Shown: positions 52,413 through 61,851 of the stretch, piece after piece
How positions within the stretch are numbered: the first letter of the stretch is position 1
Layout of the letters: the number at the start of each line of letters is the position of its first letter
Assembly (NCBI RefSeq): GCF_017833525.1
Contig: NZ_JAFICD010000001.1
Location: 1-64,000 of the forward strand
Reading direction: 5' to 3'
DNA length: 64,000 bases
Source: Duganella sp. 1411
GTDB taxonomy: Bacteria; Pseudomonadota; Gammaproteobacteria; Burkholderiales; Burkholderiaceae_D
The notes under the pieces: model-generated
What the model was told of the DNA's origin: nothing
Databases searched by the model: none
Seen by the model: the letters and a program-made list of their open reading frames with translations, nothing else
Made by a program: the position numbers and the translations under genes

Positions 52413-52949
52413 ATGAAAACGAAGAAAACCGGAGTACACAAGCGGCTGCTGGCCATGGCGATGGCGCTGCCATTGCTGGTCATTGGCGGCGCTGGCGCCA
52501 ACGAGATGGGCGGCGAGCATCCGCCGATGATGCATGGCGGGCCGGATCGGGACGGTCCGGGGGGCGGCCCGCGCATGGATGGCGGCATGCCGCCGTTTAT
52601 CGGCCCGGGCATGGTCGGACGGCCGTCCTTCATGCGCGGCGTCGAGTTGAGCGAAGCGCAGGAAGACAAGGTCTTCGCGATCCTGCACGAAGAAAAGCCT
52701 TATCTGCACGAGCAGGGCAAGGCCGCCGCCAAGGCGAACGAGGCGCTTCACGAGATGGCCGGCGCCGACAAGTATGACGATGCCAAAGCGGCGGCGCTGG
52801 CGCAGGCCGCCGCCACCGCCATGGCCAATATCGCCTTGCAGCGCGTGCGCACCGAGCAAAAACTGCTGGCGGTGCTCACGCCCGAACAGCGCAAGAAGCA
52901 GGCCGGTGAGCGGGATGGTAAAGACAAGCCGCGCCTGCCTCGCCCGTAA
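52413..52949 (+). CDS. Spy/CpxP-family periplasmic stress protein
   Basis: A 178-residue protein with signal peptide (LLAMAMALPLLVIGGAGA), then a His/Met/Gly/Pro-rich stretch (PPMMHGGPDRDGPGGG) and the four-helix LTxxQ domain: VELSEAQEDKVFAI, then VLTPEQRKK. CpxP and Spy are periplasmic chaperones/sensor modulators induced by envelope stress. Its promoter carries a CpxR-type box. The Met/His-rich stretch may bind metals. ATG 52413 is used because AAGGA lies 9 bases upstream. Confidence 0.85.
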   Translation: MKTKKTGVHKRLLAMAMALPLLVIGGAGANEMGGEHPPMMHGGPDRDGPGGGPRMDGGMPPFIGPGMVGRPSFMRGVELSEAQEDKVFAILHEEKPYLHEQGKAAAKANEALHEMAGADKYDDAKAAALAQAAATAMANIALQRVRTEQKLLAVLTPEQRKKQAGERDGKDKPRLPRP

Positions 52950-52994
52950 GGTTTTATGTAGCGTTCCCCTAAATCAAATAAGCGGAGAAAACTT

Positions 52995-53633
52995 ATGTCG
53001 ATTAATGCCCTCAGTTCCACCAGCGCGGCCAGCCAGCTCAGTTTCCTGAGCCGTGCGGGCGGCGGCAACGCCACCAACGCCACCGAAGGCGCGCGCCGAC
53101 CGCCACCACCTGACGGCGGCGGCTTCGCCGACGCCATCGCCGAAGCGCTGAAGTCGATCGGCGTCACCGATACATCCGCCAGCGGCACCAGTAGCGCCAC
53201 CAGCACCGACGCTGCCGAGTCGACCGACGGCACCGACACCGTGGCCGACGCGCTCGGCAGCTTCCTGCAAAGTTTGATGGGCGCGCTGCACGCGCAAAGC
53301 AGCGGCCAGCCCGAGGCGCCGCCGCCGTACAGCGAGGCGGCGGGCCAGGGGGGCGGCGGTCCCGGCAAGCTGGAATCGGATTTGCAAAGTCTGATCGCCA
53401 AGCTGGGCTCCGGCGGCACCGCCACCAGCGCCGATAGCGCCGATGGCACGGACGCGGTCAGCGACCTGGAGACGACTTTCCAGAATCTGTTGGACAGGCT
53501 TGGCGGCGGCAGCGCCACGGCCAGCGCCGACGGTACGGACGCCGGCACCAAACTGGCCGCCTTCCTGGAGGCGTTGTCTTCCAAGGTTGGCGGCAGTGGC
53601 GCCAGCGGCAACCTGGTCAACACCACGGTTTAA
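52995..53633 (+). CDS. Low-complexity Ser/Ala/Gly/Asp-rich protein of unknown function
   Basis: A 212-residue protein with no signal peptide. Three related segments of the type 'DGTD.V.D.L..FLQ.L...L' (about residues 80-95, 135-165 and 170-200) alternate with Ser/Ala/Thr/Asp- and Pro/Gly-rich linkers. No enzymatic motif. It lies 45 bp downstream of the Spy/CpxP-like gene with GGAGAA as ribosome site, so it may be part of the same envelope-stress operon. Confidence 0.65.
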   Translation: MSINALSSTSAASQLSFLSRAGGGNATNATEGARRPPPPDGGGFADAIAEALKSIGVTDTSASGTSSATSTDAAESTDGTDTVADALGSFLQSLMGALHAQSSGQPEAPPPYSEAAGQGGGGPGKLESDLQSLIAKLGSGGTATSADSADGTDAVSDLETTFQNLLDRLGGGSATASADGTDAGTKLAAFLEALSSKVGGSGASGNLVNTTV

Positions 53634-53700
53634 CCGACACAGCAACGACCACCCCCGTCATCGCGGGGTGGCGATTCAACCATTCAAGCAGGGAGCAAGC

Positions 53701-54579
53701 ATGGAACATCATGACGATCATCACGAGCACAGCTTGGCGGCCGATCTGGCGGCGATGCTTAATCTGAACAGCGACCGTCGCCAGACGTTGCGCTGGTTGT
53801 TGGCGGGCGCCTCGGCGCTGCCGATCATGGGTTGCGGCGGCGGTGACAGCACCACCGATTCCACCAGCACGGCAGCCACCACCACCACGCCGACGACGAC
53901 CACGACCACGACCACGACGCCAACGTCCGGCTCGTGCTCGGTGATACCGGAGGAGACCGGCGGCCCGTATCCGGGCGACGGCACCAACAGCAATTCGAGC
54001 GGCGTGGTCAATGTGCTGACGCAATCGGGCGTCGTGCGCAGCGATATCCGCAGCAGCTTCAACGGAGCGACCGGCGTGGCGGCCGGCGTGCCGCTGACCA
54101 TCAAGCTACAGATCGTCAATACCAATGGCAGTTGTGCTTCGCTGGATGGGTTCGCGGTGTACCTGTGGCACTGCGACCGCGATGGCAATTATTCGCTGTA
54201 TTCCAGCGGCGTGACGACGCAAAATTATTTGCGCGGGGTGCAGGCGACGGACAGCGGTGGCGTCGTGACGTTCACGTCGATCTTCCCGGGTTGCTATTCG
54301 GGGCGGGTGCCGCATGTGCACTTCGAGGTTTACCGGTCGTTGTCGGCGGCGACCAGCGCGGCGAACCGGATCAAGACATCGCAGTTCAGCTTCCCGGTGG
54401 CGACCTGTAATGAGGTGTACGCCACGAGCGGCTACAGCGCCAGCGTGCGCAATATGGCCGCGATCAGTCTCGCAACCGACAATGTGTTCAGCGATGGATA
54501 TTCATTGCAGATGACCACGGTCACGGGCAACGCCACCGATGGCTATGTCGCGACGTTGACGGTGGGCGTGGCCGCTTGA
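53701..54579 (+). CDS. Intradiol-dioxygenase-like lipoprotein
   Basis: A 292-residue protein with a cytoplasmic His-rich start (MEHHDDHHEH), a twin-Arg-like region (SDRRQTLRWLLAGASALPIMGC) ending in a lipobox-like LPIMGC, a long Thr-rich linker and a beta-sandwich of the intradiol ring-cleavage dioxygenase family. Visible features are ETGGPYPGDG, VYLWHCDRDGNYSLY with a candidate Tyr ligand, and RVPHVHFEV with the His-x-His ligands. Family members cleave catechols with Fe(III), but this secreted type has no proven substrate. AGGGAGC ribosome site before ATG 53701. Confidence 0.82.
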   Translation: MEHHDDHHEHSLAADLAAMLNLNSDRRQTLRWLLAGASALPIMGCGGGDSTTDSTSTAATTTTPTTTTTTTTTPTSGSCSVIPEETGGPYPGDGTNSNSSGVVNVLTQSGVVRSDIRSSFNGATGVAAGVPLTIKLQIVNTNGSCASLDGFAVYLWHCDRDGNYSLYSSGVTTQNYLRGVQATDSGGVVTFTSIFPGCYSGRVPHVHFEVYRSLSAATSAANRIKTSQFSFPVATCNEVYATSGYSASVRNMAAISLATDNVFSDGYSLQMTTVTGNATDGYVATLTVGVAA

Positions 54580-54599
54580 TCGGATACACCTCGGAATCA

Positions 54600-54695
54600 C
54601 GTAGGGCGGATTAGGCGGAACGCCGTAATCCGCCAATGCATGCGCCGCCGGCGGCGCACGCATTGGCCGATTACGCTGCGCTAATCCGCCCTACG
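54600..54695. repeat. Palindromic intergenic repeat, copy D
   Basis: Arms CGTAGGGCGGATTAG / CTAATCCGCCCTACG with centre AATGCATGCGCCGCCGGCGGCGCACGCATT, itself a GC-rich hairpin. It lies between the convergent dioxygenase-like and Pmp3-like genes. Confidence 0.9.
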
Positions 54696-54736
54696 TGTAT
54701 CACGTTGTATCACGCGTCTCCGTAATGACTTCGCCG

Positions 54737-54928
54737 TTAGCGCCCGCGCATGGCCTCGGCGATCTTCTGGTCGGTCTTGTACTGACTTAGCGAATACACC
54801 GCCCAGATCGCCGCTGGCAGCCAGCCGATCACAGTCAGTTGCAGGATCAGGCAGATGATGCCGGCGAACGGACGGCCGATCGTGAAAAAGGTCAGCCACG
54901 GAAGGATCAGGGCAATAAGAAGGCGCAT
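54737..54928 (-). CDS. YqaE/Pmp3-family small membrane protein
   Basis: A 63-residue peptide with two TM helices (LIALILPWLTFFTIGRPF and ICLILQLTVIGWLPAAIWAVY) and the conserved family end after the second helix (AIWAVYSLSQYK). Pmp3/YqaE proteins influence membrane potential and stress tolerance in other organisms. Start at ATG 54928 with AGAGAAAAG upstream. Confidence 0.85.
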   Translation of the reverse strand: MRLLIALILPWLTFFTIGRPFAGIICLILQLTVIGWLPAAIWAVYSLSQYKTDQKIAEAMRGR

Positions 54929-54989
54929 GCGTGTCTTTTCTCTCTAAAATTTACCAATACCGATTGGCCGGGCTACCCCGGCCCCCACG

Positions 54990-57248
54990 TCAGGCGTCCT
55001 GCTTGACGCAATCGACGAAGTAACCGCGCTTGCCGTCCACCTCGCGCTTGACCAAACCGTGCACGTCCGTCTCGAAGCCCGGGAAGCGCTCGTTGAAGTC
55101 GCGCGCGAAGCGCAGATAGTCGACGATGGTCTTGTTGAAACGCTCGCCCGGAATCAGCAGCGGAATGCCCGGCGGATAAGGCGTCAGCAGGATCGACGTG
55201 ATGCGGCCTTCCAGCTCCTCGATCGCCACGCGCTCGATCTCGCGGTGCGCCATCTTGGCGAAGGCGTCCGACGGTTTCATCGCCGGGATCATGTCCGACA
55301 AATACATCTCGGTGGTCAAACGCGCGACGTCGTAGGCCTTGTAGAAGTCGTGGATCTGCTGGCACAAATCGCGCAGGCCCATTTTTTCGTAGGTCGGGTT
55401 GGCGGCCGCGAATTCCGGCAGGATGCGCCACATCGGCTGGTTCTTGTCGTAGTCGTCCTTGAACTGCTGCAACGCGGTCAGCAAGGTGTTCCAGCGGCCC
55501 TTGGTGATGCCGATGGTGAACATGATGAAGAACGAGTACAGTCCGCACTTCTCGATGATCACGCCGTGCTCGGCCAGATACTTGGTGACGATCGACGCCG
55601 GAATGCCGCTGTCGGCGAACTGGCCGTCGAGCGACAGGCCCGGGTTGACGATGGTCGCCTTGATCGGGTCGAGCATGTTGAAGTTCGGCGCCAGGTTGCC
55701 GAAGCCGTGCCAGTCGTCCTCGGCACGGATGACCCAGTCCTCGCGCGAGCCGATGCCTTCCTCGGCGAAGTTCTGCGGCCCCCACACCTGGAACCACCAG
55801 TCCTTGCCCCATTCCTGGTCGATCTTCTGCATGGCGCGGCGGAAGTCCAGCGCCTCCAGGATCGATTCCTCCACCAGCGCGGTGCCGCCCGGCGCCTCCA
55901 TCATGGCGGCGGCGACGTCGCACGAGGCGATGATCGAGTACTGCGGCGAGGTCGAGGTGTGCATCAGGTAGGCCTCGTTGAAGGCGTCGCGGTCGAGCTT
56001 GACCGTTTCCGATTCGCGCACCAGCACCTGCGAGGCCTGCGACAGGCCGGCGAGCAGCTTGTGGGTCGACTGGGTCGAGAAGATCATCGACTCCTTGGCG
56101 CGCGGACGGTCCTTGCCGATCGCGTGCATGTCCTTGTAGAAGTCGTGGAAGGTGGCGTGCGGCAGCCACGCTTCGTCGAAGTGCAGGGTGTCGATCTTGC
56201 CGTCCAGCAGCTCGCGCAAGGTTTCGACGTTGTAAACCACGCCGTCGTAGGTCGACTGCGTGATGGTCAGGATGCGTGGCTTCTTGTTCTTGGCTTCACG
56301 GGCGAACGGGTTCGCCTCGATCTTGCGCATGATGCTTTCCATCGAGAACTCTTCCAGCGGAATGGGGCCGATAATGCCCAAATGGTTGCGCGTCGGCATC
56401 AGGAACACGGGAATCGCGCCGCACATGATGATCGAGTGCAGGATCGACTTGTGGCAGTTGCGGTCGACGACGACGATGTCGCCCGGCGCCACGGTCGAGT
56501 GCCAGACCATCTTGTTCGACGTCGAGGTGCCGTTGGTGACGAAGTAGCAGTGGTCGGCGTTGAAGATGCGCGCGGCGTTGCGCTCGGACGCGGCCACCGG
56601 GCCGGTGTGGTCGAGCAGCTGGCCGAGTTCCTCGACGGCGTTGCAGACGTCGGCGCGCAGCATATTCTCGCCGAAGAACTGGTGGAACATCTGGCCGATC
56701 GGCGACTTCAGGAAGGCCACGCCGCCCGAGTGGCCGGGGCAGTGCCACGAGTACGAACCGTCGTTGGCGTAGTGCACCAGCGCGCGGAAGAACGGCGGCG
56801 ACAGGCCGTCCAGGTAGGACTTGGCCTCGCGGATGATGTGGCGGGCGACGAATTCGGGGGTGTCCTCGAACATGTGGATGAAGCCGTGCAGCTCGCGCAG
56901 GATATCGTTGGGGATGTGGCGCGAGGTGCGGGTTTCGCCGTACAGGTAGATCGGGATGTCGGCGTTCTTGTAGCGGATTTCCTCGACGAAGGCGCGCAGC
57001 GACTTGAGCGCGGTGTCGGTCTCCTCGACCGAGCCGGCCCCGAATTCCTCGTCGTCGATCGACAGCACGAAGGCCGACGCGCGCGACTGCTGCTGGGCGA
57101 ACTGGGACAGGTCGCCGTAGCTGGTCACGCCCACCACTTCCATGCCTTCTTTTTCCATCGCATCGGCGAGGGCGCGGATGCCCAGGCCGGACGTGTTCTC
57201 AGAACGGAAATCCTCGTCGATGATGACGATGGGGAAACGAAATTTCAT
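54990..57248 (-). CDS. PLP-dependent Orn/Lys/Arg decarboxylase (class III)
   Basis: A 752-residue decarboxylase of the biodegradative arginine/lysine/ornithine family. The N-terminal receiver-like wing domain (FRFPIVIIDEDF), the PLP fold with HCPGHSGGVAFLKSP, ANDGSYSWHCPGH, DEAWLPHATFH, and the PLP Lys in STQSTHKLLAGLSQ are clear. The C-terminal domain has LLTPYPPGIPLLIPGE. It removes CO2 from a basic amino acid, yielding a polyamine precursor and consuming a proton (acid resistance). Which amino acid is preferred is not certain; arginine or lysine is likelier than ornithine. ATG 57248 is chosen. No antiporter gene is adjacent. Confidence 0.9.
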   Translation of the reverse strand: MKFRFPIVIIDEDFRSENTSGLGIRALADAMEKEGMEVVGVTSYGDLSQFAQQQSRASAFVLSIDDEEFGAGSVEETDTALKSLRAFVEEIRYKNADIPIYLYGETRTSRHIPNDILRELHGFIHMFEDTPEFVARHIIREAKSYLDGLSPPFFRALVHYANDGSYSWHCPGHSGGVAFLKSPIGQMFHQFFGENMLRADVCNAVEELGQLLDHTGPVAASERNAARIFNADHCYFVTNGTSTSNKMVWHSTVAPGDIVVVDRNCHKSILHSIIMCGAIPVFLMPTRNHLGIIGPIPLEEFSMESIMRKIEANPFAREAKNKKPRILTITQSTYDGVVYNVETLRELLDGKIDTLHFDEAWLPHATFHDFYKDMHAIGKDRPRAKESMIFSTQSTHKLLAGLSQASQVLVRESETVKLDRDAFNEAYLMHTSTSPQYSIIASCDVAAAMMEAPGGTALVEESILEALDFRRAMQKIDQEWGKDWWFQVWGPQNFAEEGIGSREDWVIRAEDDWHGFGNLAPNFNMLDPIKATIVNPGLSLDGQFADSGIPASIVTKYLAEHGVIIEKCGLYSFFIMFTIGITKGRWNTLLTALQQFKDDYDKNQPMWRILPEFAAANPTYEKMGLRDLCQQIHDFYKAYDVARLTTEMYLSDMIPAMKPSDAFAKMAHREIERVAIEELEGRITSILLTPYPPGIPLLIPGERFNKTIVDYLRFARDFNERFPGFETDVHGLVKREVDGKRGYFVDCVKQDA

Positions 57249-57497
57249 GCATGTCTCCAAAAAAGCAAGCCGCCCCTGACAAATGTGAAGGGGCGGACTA
57301 GGGCGCGACACTATTGGCTAGCGATCGCAGAAAAAAAATAAGAACGGGATTCTCGCAGAAATGCGCCCGCTGCGGGAAAAAAATATCATATAGAAAAAAT
57401 GATCAAACCGCGCAGTAGAGTGCCTCACCGGTGTGACCGGCGTATTACAGGGGCGTGCGGGCTGGAGCGCTGAGCCAACCCCAGGGCAAAAGGGGGC

Positions 57498-57513
57498 GGA
57501 CCCCCAGGGGTCC
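57498..57513. repeat. Short perfect hairpin in intergenic region
   Basis: GGACCCC-CA-GGGGTCC, flanked by further G/C runs. It follows the DUF4337 stop on the minus strand (no T-tract), within the roughly 290-bp gap before the decarboxylase gene. Possibly part of a small repetitive element or a terminator. Confidence 0.45.
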
Positions 57514-57539
57514 GACCCCGGCCGGCGGGATGCGGGTTG

Positions 57540-58106
57540 TTAATGCAACCAGGCGATAACGCCCAGCGCGATGCCGACGCCGGCCACCCCATACGCCAAG
57601 CCCATCATCCACTTTTTGCGCGTCAACAGGGTAATGGCCGCCAGCGAAATGGCGATCTGCTCGGCCGTGGTCGCCAGCGCCCACTGATGGTGCTGGTGCA
57701 TGGCTTCGTCCGACTTATGGTTCCATTCCTTGGACGATTCCTCCCATTTCTCGGCCTCCTTGCGGATATCGTCCTTCTCGGCCTTGTAGCGGGCGACCTC
57801 GGCCTCATATTTCTTTGGGTCCACGCCCGGCAGGGTCATCGCCAGCTCGGCCAGGTTTTGCTTGCTGGACTTGGCCTGGTAGTAATTCCAGCTGTTGGCC
57901 GCCTGCGTCTTGTCGATCGCGGCGTTGTTCTTGAACAGCGCGGCGTCGTTCTGCGTCGCCCCGCCCAGATAGCCGAACGCGGCGCCGACGGTCGCCAGGA
58001 TGGCGGTCATGACGGCAATGTTGTTTGAAAAACCATCGCTGCCGTGGGCGGCGTGTTCCACCGCGTGATCGTGCGGTCCGTGTACGTGAAAACCGTGGCC
58101 TGACAT
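57540..58106 (-). CDS. DUF4337 family membrane protein
   Basis: A 188-residue protein with a His-rich N terminus (GHGFHVHGPHDHAVEHAAH), TM1 (IAVMTAILATVGAAFGYLGG), a highly charged helical segment (about residues 80-130) and two C-terminal TM helices. The pattern AALFKNNAAIDKTQAANSWNYYQAKSSKQ is characteristic of DUF4337. Function unknown. It is 21 bp downstream of folA on the same strand. Confidence 0.85.
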   Translation of the reverse strand: MSGHGFHVHGPHDHAVEHAAHGSDGFSNNIAVMTAILATVGAAFGYLGGATQNDAALFKNNAAIDKTQAANSWNYYQAKSSKQNLAELAMTLPGVDPKKYEAEVARYKAEKDDIRKEAEKWEESSKEWNHKSDEAMHQHHQWALATTAEQIAISLAAITLLTRKKWMMGLAYGVAGVGIALGVIAWLH

Positions 58107-58127
58107 ATGTTTGAATCCTTGATGAAG

Positions 58128-58613
58128 TTAGATTTTTCGACGATAGGTGACAAAAGCGTAGCGCAAACCGGCGGTGTCGGAGGTGTGCGGCTCGCGGGCG
58201 GTTTCTTCCCAGGTGGCCGGGTCGATTGCAGGGAAGAAGGCGTCGCAGTCGAAGGTTTCGCCGACCTCGGTGACGATCAACCGGTCGGTCAGGTCCATCG
58301 ACTGCTTGTAAATCTCGGCGCCGCCGATGACGTAGCCCTCGGCGCCGCCCAGCAGCGCGACGGCTGCCGCGACCGACCCGACCGCCTCGACGCCGTCATG
58401 GCGCCAGGCGGCGTTGCGGGTGATGACGATGTTGCGCCGGTTCGGCAGCGGACGGCCGATCGAATCGAAGGTTTTACGGCCCATGATGATCGGATGGCCG
58501 GTGGTCAGGCGCTTGAAATGCGCCAGATCCTCCGGCAGCTTCCACGGCAGCGTGTTGTTGATGCCGATGCCGCCTTGCTGGTCGGTAGCGACGATGATGG
58601 TCAGTGTGCTCAT
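58128..58613 (-). CDS. folA: Dihydrofolate reductase
   Basis: A 161-residue NADPH-dependent enzyme regenerating tetrahydrofolate. Typical motifs are TIIVATDQQGGIGINNTLPWKLPEDLAHFK (Asp in the active-site ED), GRKTFDSIGRPLPNRRNIV, YVIGGAEIYKQ, and the C-terminal YAFVTYRR. Length normal. thyA, with which it often co-occurs, is 4 kb away, with the M16 protease and a hydrolase gene between. Confidence 0.96.
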   Translation of the reverse strand: MSTLTIIVATDQQGGIGINNTLPWKLPEDLAHFKRLTTGHPIIMGRKTFDSIGRPLPNRRNIVITRNAAWRHDGVEAVGSVAAAVALLGGAEGYVIGGAEIYKQSMDLTDRLIVTEVGETFDCDAFFPAIDPATWEETAREPHTSDTAGLRYAFVTYRRKI

Positions 58614-58775
58614 GGATACTCGGTAAGGTTGGGTGAGAATGCCCGGTGGCTGGTATTATCGTTGAAATTGCGGTCCGCTTCCATGACCGTTGCGTAATTT
58701 GCCAGAGCGAGTAGCAAGCGTAAGCGCTGGCGCGAACACCTTATGAAACCGGCCTCACGGCCATACCGAGTACCT

Positions 58776-61661
58776 ATGACGAATTTCGAAAAAACCGGCA
58801 GCCGTTCCATCCCGTCCCTGCAAGCGACCGTTGAAGACTATATCGAGCCGCGCAGCGGCGCGCGCCACATCCATCTGGCCAGCGACCAGCAGGAGCTGGT
58901 GTTCCTGGTCGCCTTCCCGACGGTGCCGGACGTCAGCGACGGCCGCGCCCACATCCTCGAGCACCTGTCGCTGTGCGGCTCGGAGCGATATCCGGTGCGC
59001 GACCCGTTTTTCTCGATGCTGCGCCGCTCCACGGCCACTTTCATGAACGCGTTCACGTACGCCGACCGCACCGTCTACCCGTTCGCCAGCACCGACCGCA
59101 AGGACTTCTTCAACCTGCTGGACGTGTATCTGGACGCGACGTTCTTCCCCAACCTGGACTACCTGAACTTCCTGCAGGAGGGCTGGCGCCACGTGCTCAA
59201 GGACGGCAAGCTGGCCTACCAGGGCGTGGTGTTCAACGAGATGAAGGGCGCCTTCAACGACCCGATGCGGGCGTTGTACAGCGGCATCGAAGGCACGCTG
59301 CTCGAAGGGACGACCTATGAAGTGGAATCCGGCGGCGATCCGCTGGTGATCCCCGAACTGACCCACGAAATGCTCAAGGAATTCCACGCCAGCCATTACC
59401 ATCCGTCGCAAGCGGTGTTCATGACCGCCGGCGACATCAGCGCCGAGGAAATCCAGGAGCAGATCAAGCTGCGCGTGCTGTCCAAGTTGCCGGCCGCCGC
59501 GCAGGAGCGCATGCTGCCGCAACTGGCGCAGAGCTGGACCGCGCCGCGCGTTAACGAGGTGCGCATTCCGTCGCAACAGGCCAAGGCCGACGAATACGGC
59601 CTGCAGTTTTCGTGGCTGCTGGGCGAATCGACCGATCCGATGGCCTATTACAACGCCTACCTGCTCGACGCCGGCCTGCTGGGCGACGCCTCGTCGCCGC
59701 TGATGAAGGCCATGGAATCGGCCGGTTACGGCCGCCCATCGCGCCTGAACGGCCATGACGACGGCCCGCGCCAGCTGATTTTCCACGTCGGCATGGAAGG
59801 ACTGACCGAGCCGCAGATCGAGAAGGCGCGCGCGCGCATCTGGTCCGCGCTCGAACGCGCGGCCAAGCAGGGCGTGCCGACCGACTCGCTGCAGGCGGCG
59901 CTGCGCGACATCCGCTACAGCCAGCGCGACACCGCCAACTCGCACATGCCGAACGCCTTGAGCCGCCTGCTGCACGCGCTGCCGGTGGCGATGCGCGGCG
60001 GCGACGTGTTCGACGCGCTCGACGGCGAAGTCCACCTGGCCAAATTGGAAGAGGCGATCCAGGACCCGAACTATTTCAAGTCGCTGGTGCGTTCGCTGCT
60101 CGACAGCCCGACGCGCTTGACCACCAGCGTGATCCCGGACGCCAGCTATTTCTCGGAGCGCGACGCGCTCGAGGCGGCGCAACTGGCCGCGCGCGAAGCG
60201 GCGCTGAGCGACGCCGAGCGCGCCCGCATCGAGGCCGAAACGGCGGCCCTGGACAAGCACCAGCAACTGCCTTCCAATTCCGAGGTGCTGCCGCGCATCC
60301 GTCCGTCCGATGTCAGCGCCCACCCGGCGCCGGCGCTGCCTTTGCCCGCGCCGCTGGCCGCGCAGGGCGCCCGCGTACTGCCTTTCGTCATTGCCTCGAA
60401 CGGCCTGTCGTATGTGCGTGCCAACTACGACGTCTCGCATTTCGACGCCGCCGACTGGCCTTGGCTGCGTCTTTACGCCGACGTGGTCACCGAACTTGGC
60501 GTCGGCGACATGGATTACGAGGACGCCGATGCCTGGCGCCAGTTGATGGCGCCGTCGTTCGACGTCGGCCTGGACGCCAACCAGCAGCCCGGCGGCGCCT
60601 TGAACCTGGAGTTGTGGTTCGGCGCCAGCGGCCTACGCGAGGATCACGAAGGCATCGCCGAACTGATTTCGCGCACGCTGTCGGAAACGCGTTTCGACGA
60701 ACACGAGCGCTTGGCCTTCCTGATCGACAGCGAGGCGCAGGATCGCCTGACCGGCCTGGCGCAGGCGGGCAACCGTTACGCCATGCTGGCCGCGACCGCG
60801 CCGCTGTCGCCGGTGCGCCGCTTCGACGACGTGGTCGGCGGCGCCGCGTCGCTGCCGTTCTACGGCAAGCTGCTCGAACAGAGCAAGACGCCGGAAGGCA
60901 TCGCCGCCATCGCCGAGCGTCTGGGCGCGCTGCACCGCCGCGTGACCGGCGTGACGCCCATCGTGCTGTCGGCCGGCGCCGGCGACGACAGCGTCGACCT
61001 GGCGCACATGGTCAAGCTGCCTGCCTCGCAGGCGGAGGCGCCGGGTAGTTCGCCGGCGCCGGAGAGTTTGCCGCTGGCGGATGCGGCGCTGCACGCGGTC
61101 AGCCAGATCAATCACTGCGTGGTGGCCTGGCGCGCGCCGATGGTGCACGAAGCCGGCGCCGCGGCGCTGGCGGTGGCGGCGGAGCTGATGACGAATCAGC
61201 TGCTGCATGCCGCGTTGCGCGAAAAGGGTGGTGCTTATGGCGGCAGCGCGGGCTACGGCGGCGGCAGCGGCACCTTCGTCATGGCGTCCTACCGCGATCC
61301 GCGGCTGGCCGAGACCTATGCCGACTTCGACGTGGCCGTCGACCAGTTGCTGGGGAACGACTTCTCGCAGGAGGAACTGGAGGAAGCGATCATCTGCGTG
61401 ATCAAGGGCCTGGACAAGCCCAATTCGCCGCACGAGCAGGTGACGCACGCGTGGAGTCTGCACCGCCGAGGCGTCAGCGAGGAATTGCGTCAGCGCTTCC
61501 GCAGCGGGGTATTGAATTGCACCTTGGACGATATCCGCGCGGCGGTGCGCACGTGGATCAAGGATGGCCAGGCCAGCCGCGCCGCGTTTGTCGGCGACCT
61601 GTCGCAGGACCTGGCGGGATTGAAGACGGTGGATCTGGTGGCGTTGGCCAACGCCGCTTAG
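58776..61661 (+). CDS. M16-family zinc metalloprotease, presequence-protease (PreP) type
   Basis: About 961 residues, the size of PreP/Cym1-like M16C peptidases that degrade peptides in a closed chamber. The inverted zinc motif HxxEH is present as HILEH (about residue 58-62), with the distal Glu in VVFNEMKGAF. The C-terminal half has the usual second M16 domains (EKGGAYGGSAGYG, VIKGLDKPNSPHEQ). No signal peptide is evident, so it is probably cytoplasmic. Start 58776 (MTNFEKTGSRSIPSLQ) is chosen; ATG 58743 in the same frame is an alternative without better ribosome-site support. Confidence 0.9.
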   Translation: MTNFEKTGSRSIPSLQATVEDYIEPRSGARHIHLASDQQELVFLVAFPTVPDVSDGRAHILEHLSLCGSERYPVRDPFFSMLRRSTATFMNAFTYADRTVYPFASTDRKDFFNLLDVYLDATFFPNLDYLNFLQEGWRHVLKDGKLAYQGVVFNEMKGAFNDPMRALYSGIEGTLLEGTTYEVESGGDPLVIPELTHEMLKEFHASHYHPSQAVFMTAGDISAEEIQEQIKLRVLSKLPAAAQERMLPQLAQSWTAPRVNEVRIPSQQAKADEYGLQFSWLLGESTDPMAYYNAYLLDAGLLGDASSPLMKAMESAGYGRPSRLNGHDDGPRQLIFHVGMEGLTEPQIEKARARIWSALERAAKQGVPTDSLQAALRDIRYSQRDTANSHMPNALSRLLHALPVAMRGGDVFDALDGEVHLAKLEEAIQDPNYFKSLVRSLLDSPTRLTTSVIPDASYFSERDALEAAQLAAREAALSDAERARIEAETAALDKHQQLPSNSEVLPRIRPSDVSAHPAPALPLPAPLAAQGARVLPFVIASNGLSYVRANYDVSHFDAADWPWLRLYADVVTELGVGDMDYEDADAWRQLMAPSFDVGLDANQQPGGALNLELWFGASGLREDHEGIAELISRTLSETRFDEHERLAFLIDSEAQDRLTGLAQAGNRYAMLAATAPLSPVRRFDDVVGGAASLPFYGKLLEQSKTPEGIAAIAERLGALHRRVTGVTPIVLSAGAGDDSVDLAHMVKLPASQAEAPGSSPAPESLPLADAALHAVSQINHCVVAWRAPMVHEAGAAALAVAAELMTNQLLHAALREKGGAYGGSAGYGGGSGTFVMASYRDPRLAETYADFDVAVDQLLGNDFSQEELEEAIICVIKGLDKPNSPHEQVTHAWSLHRRGVSEELRQRFRSGVLNCTLDDIRAAVRTWIKDGQASRAAFVGDLSQDLAGLKTVDLVALANAA

Positions 61662-61743
61662 ACACCTTCGAAAACATCTGAAACACGTATGGGGAACGCC
61701 GCTTGCATGATCGATTACGCTAACAGCGATCCCATCTAAAACG

Positions 61744-61837
61744 CGTAGGGCGGATTAGGCGGAACGCCGTAATCCGCCATCGATGAGCCGCCGACAACGC
61801 ATACATGGCGGATTACGCTACGCTAATCCGCCCTACG
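61744..61837. repeat. Palindromic intergenic repeat, copy E
   Basis: Arms CGTAGGGCGGATTAG / CTAATCCGCCCTACG with an inner CGTAATCCGCCATCGATG..CATGGCGGATTACG. It lies between the convergent M16 protease and hydrolase genes. Confidence 0.9.
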
Positions 61838-61851
61838 TGGTTTAGATGATT

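Noticed and set aside
55059..57341. 760-codon plus-strand frame opposite the decarboxylase
   Set aside because: Shadow of a well-supported PLP decarboxylase. The translation is Val/Arg/Asp/Gln-rich with no motif.
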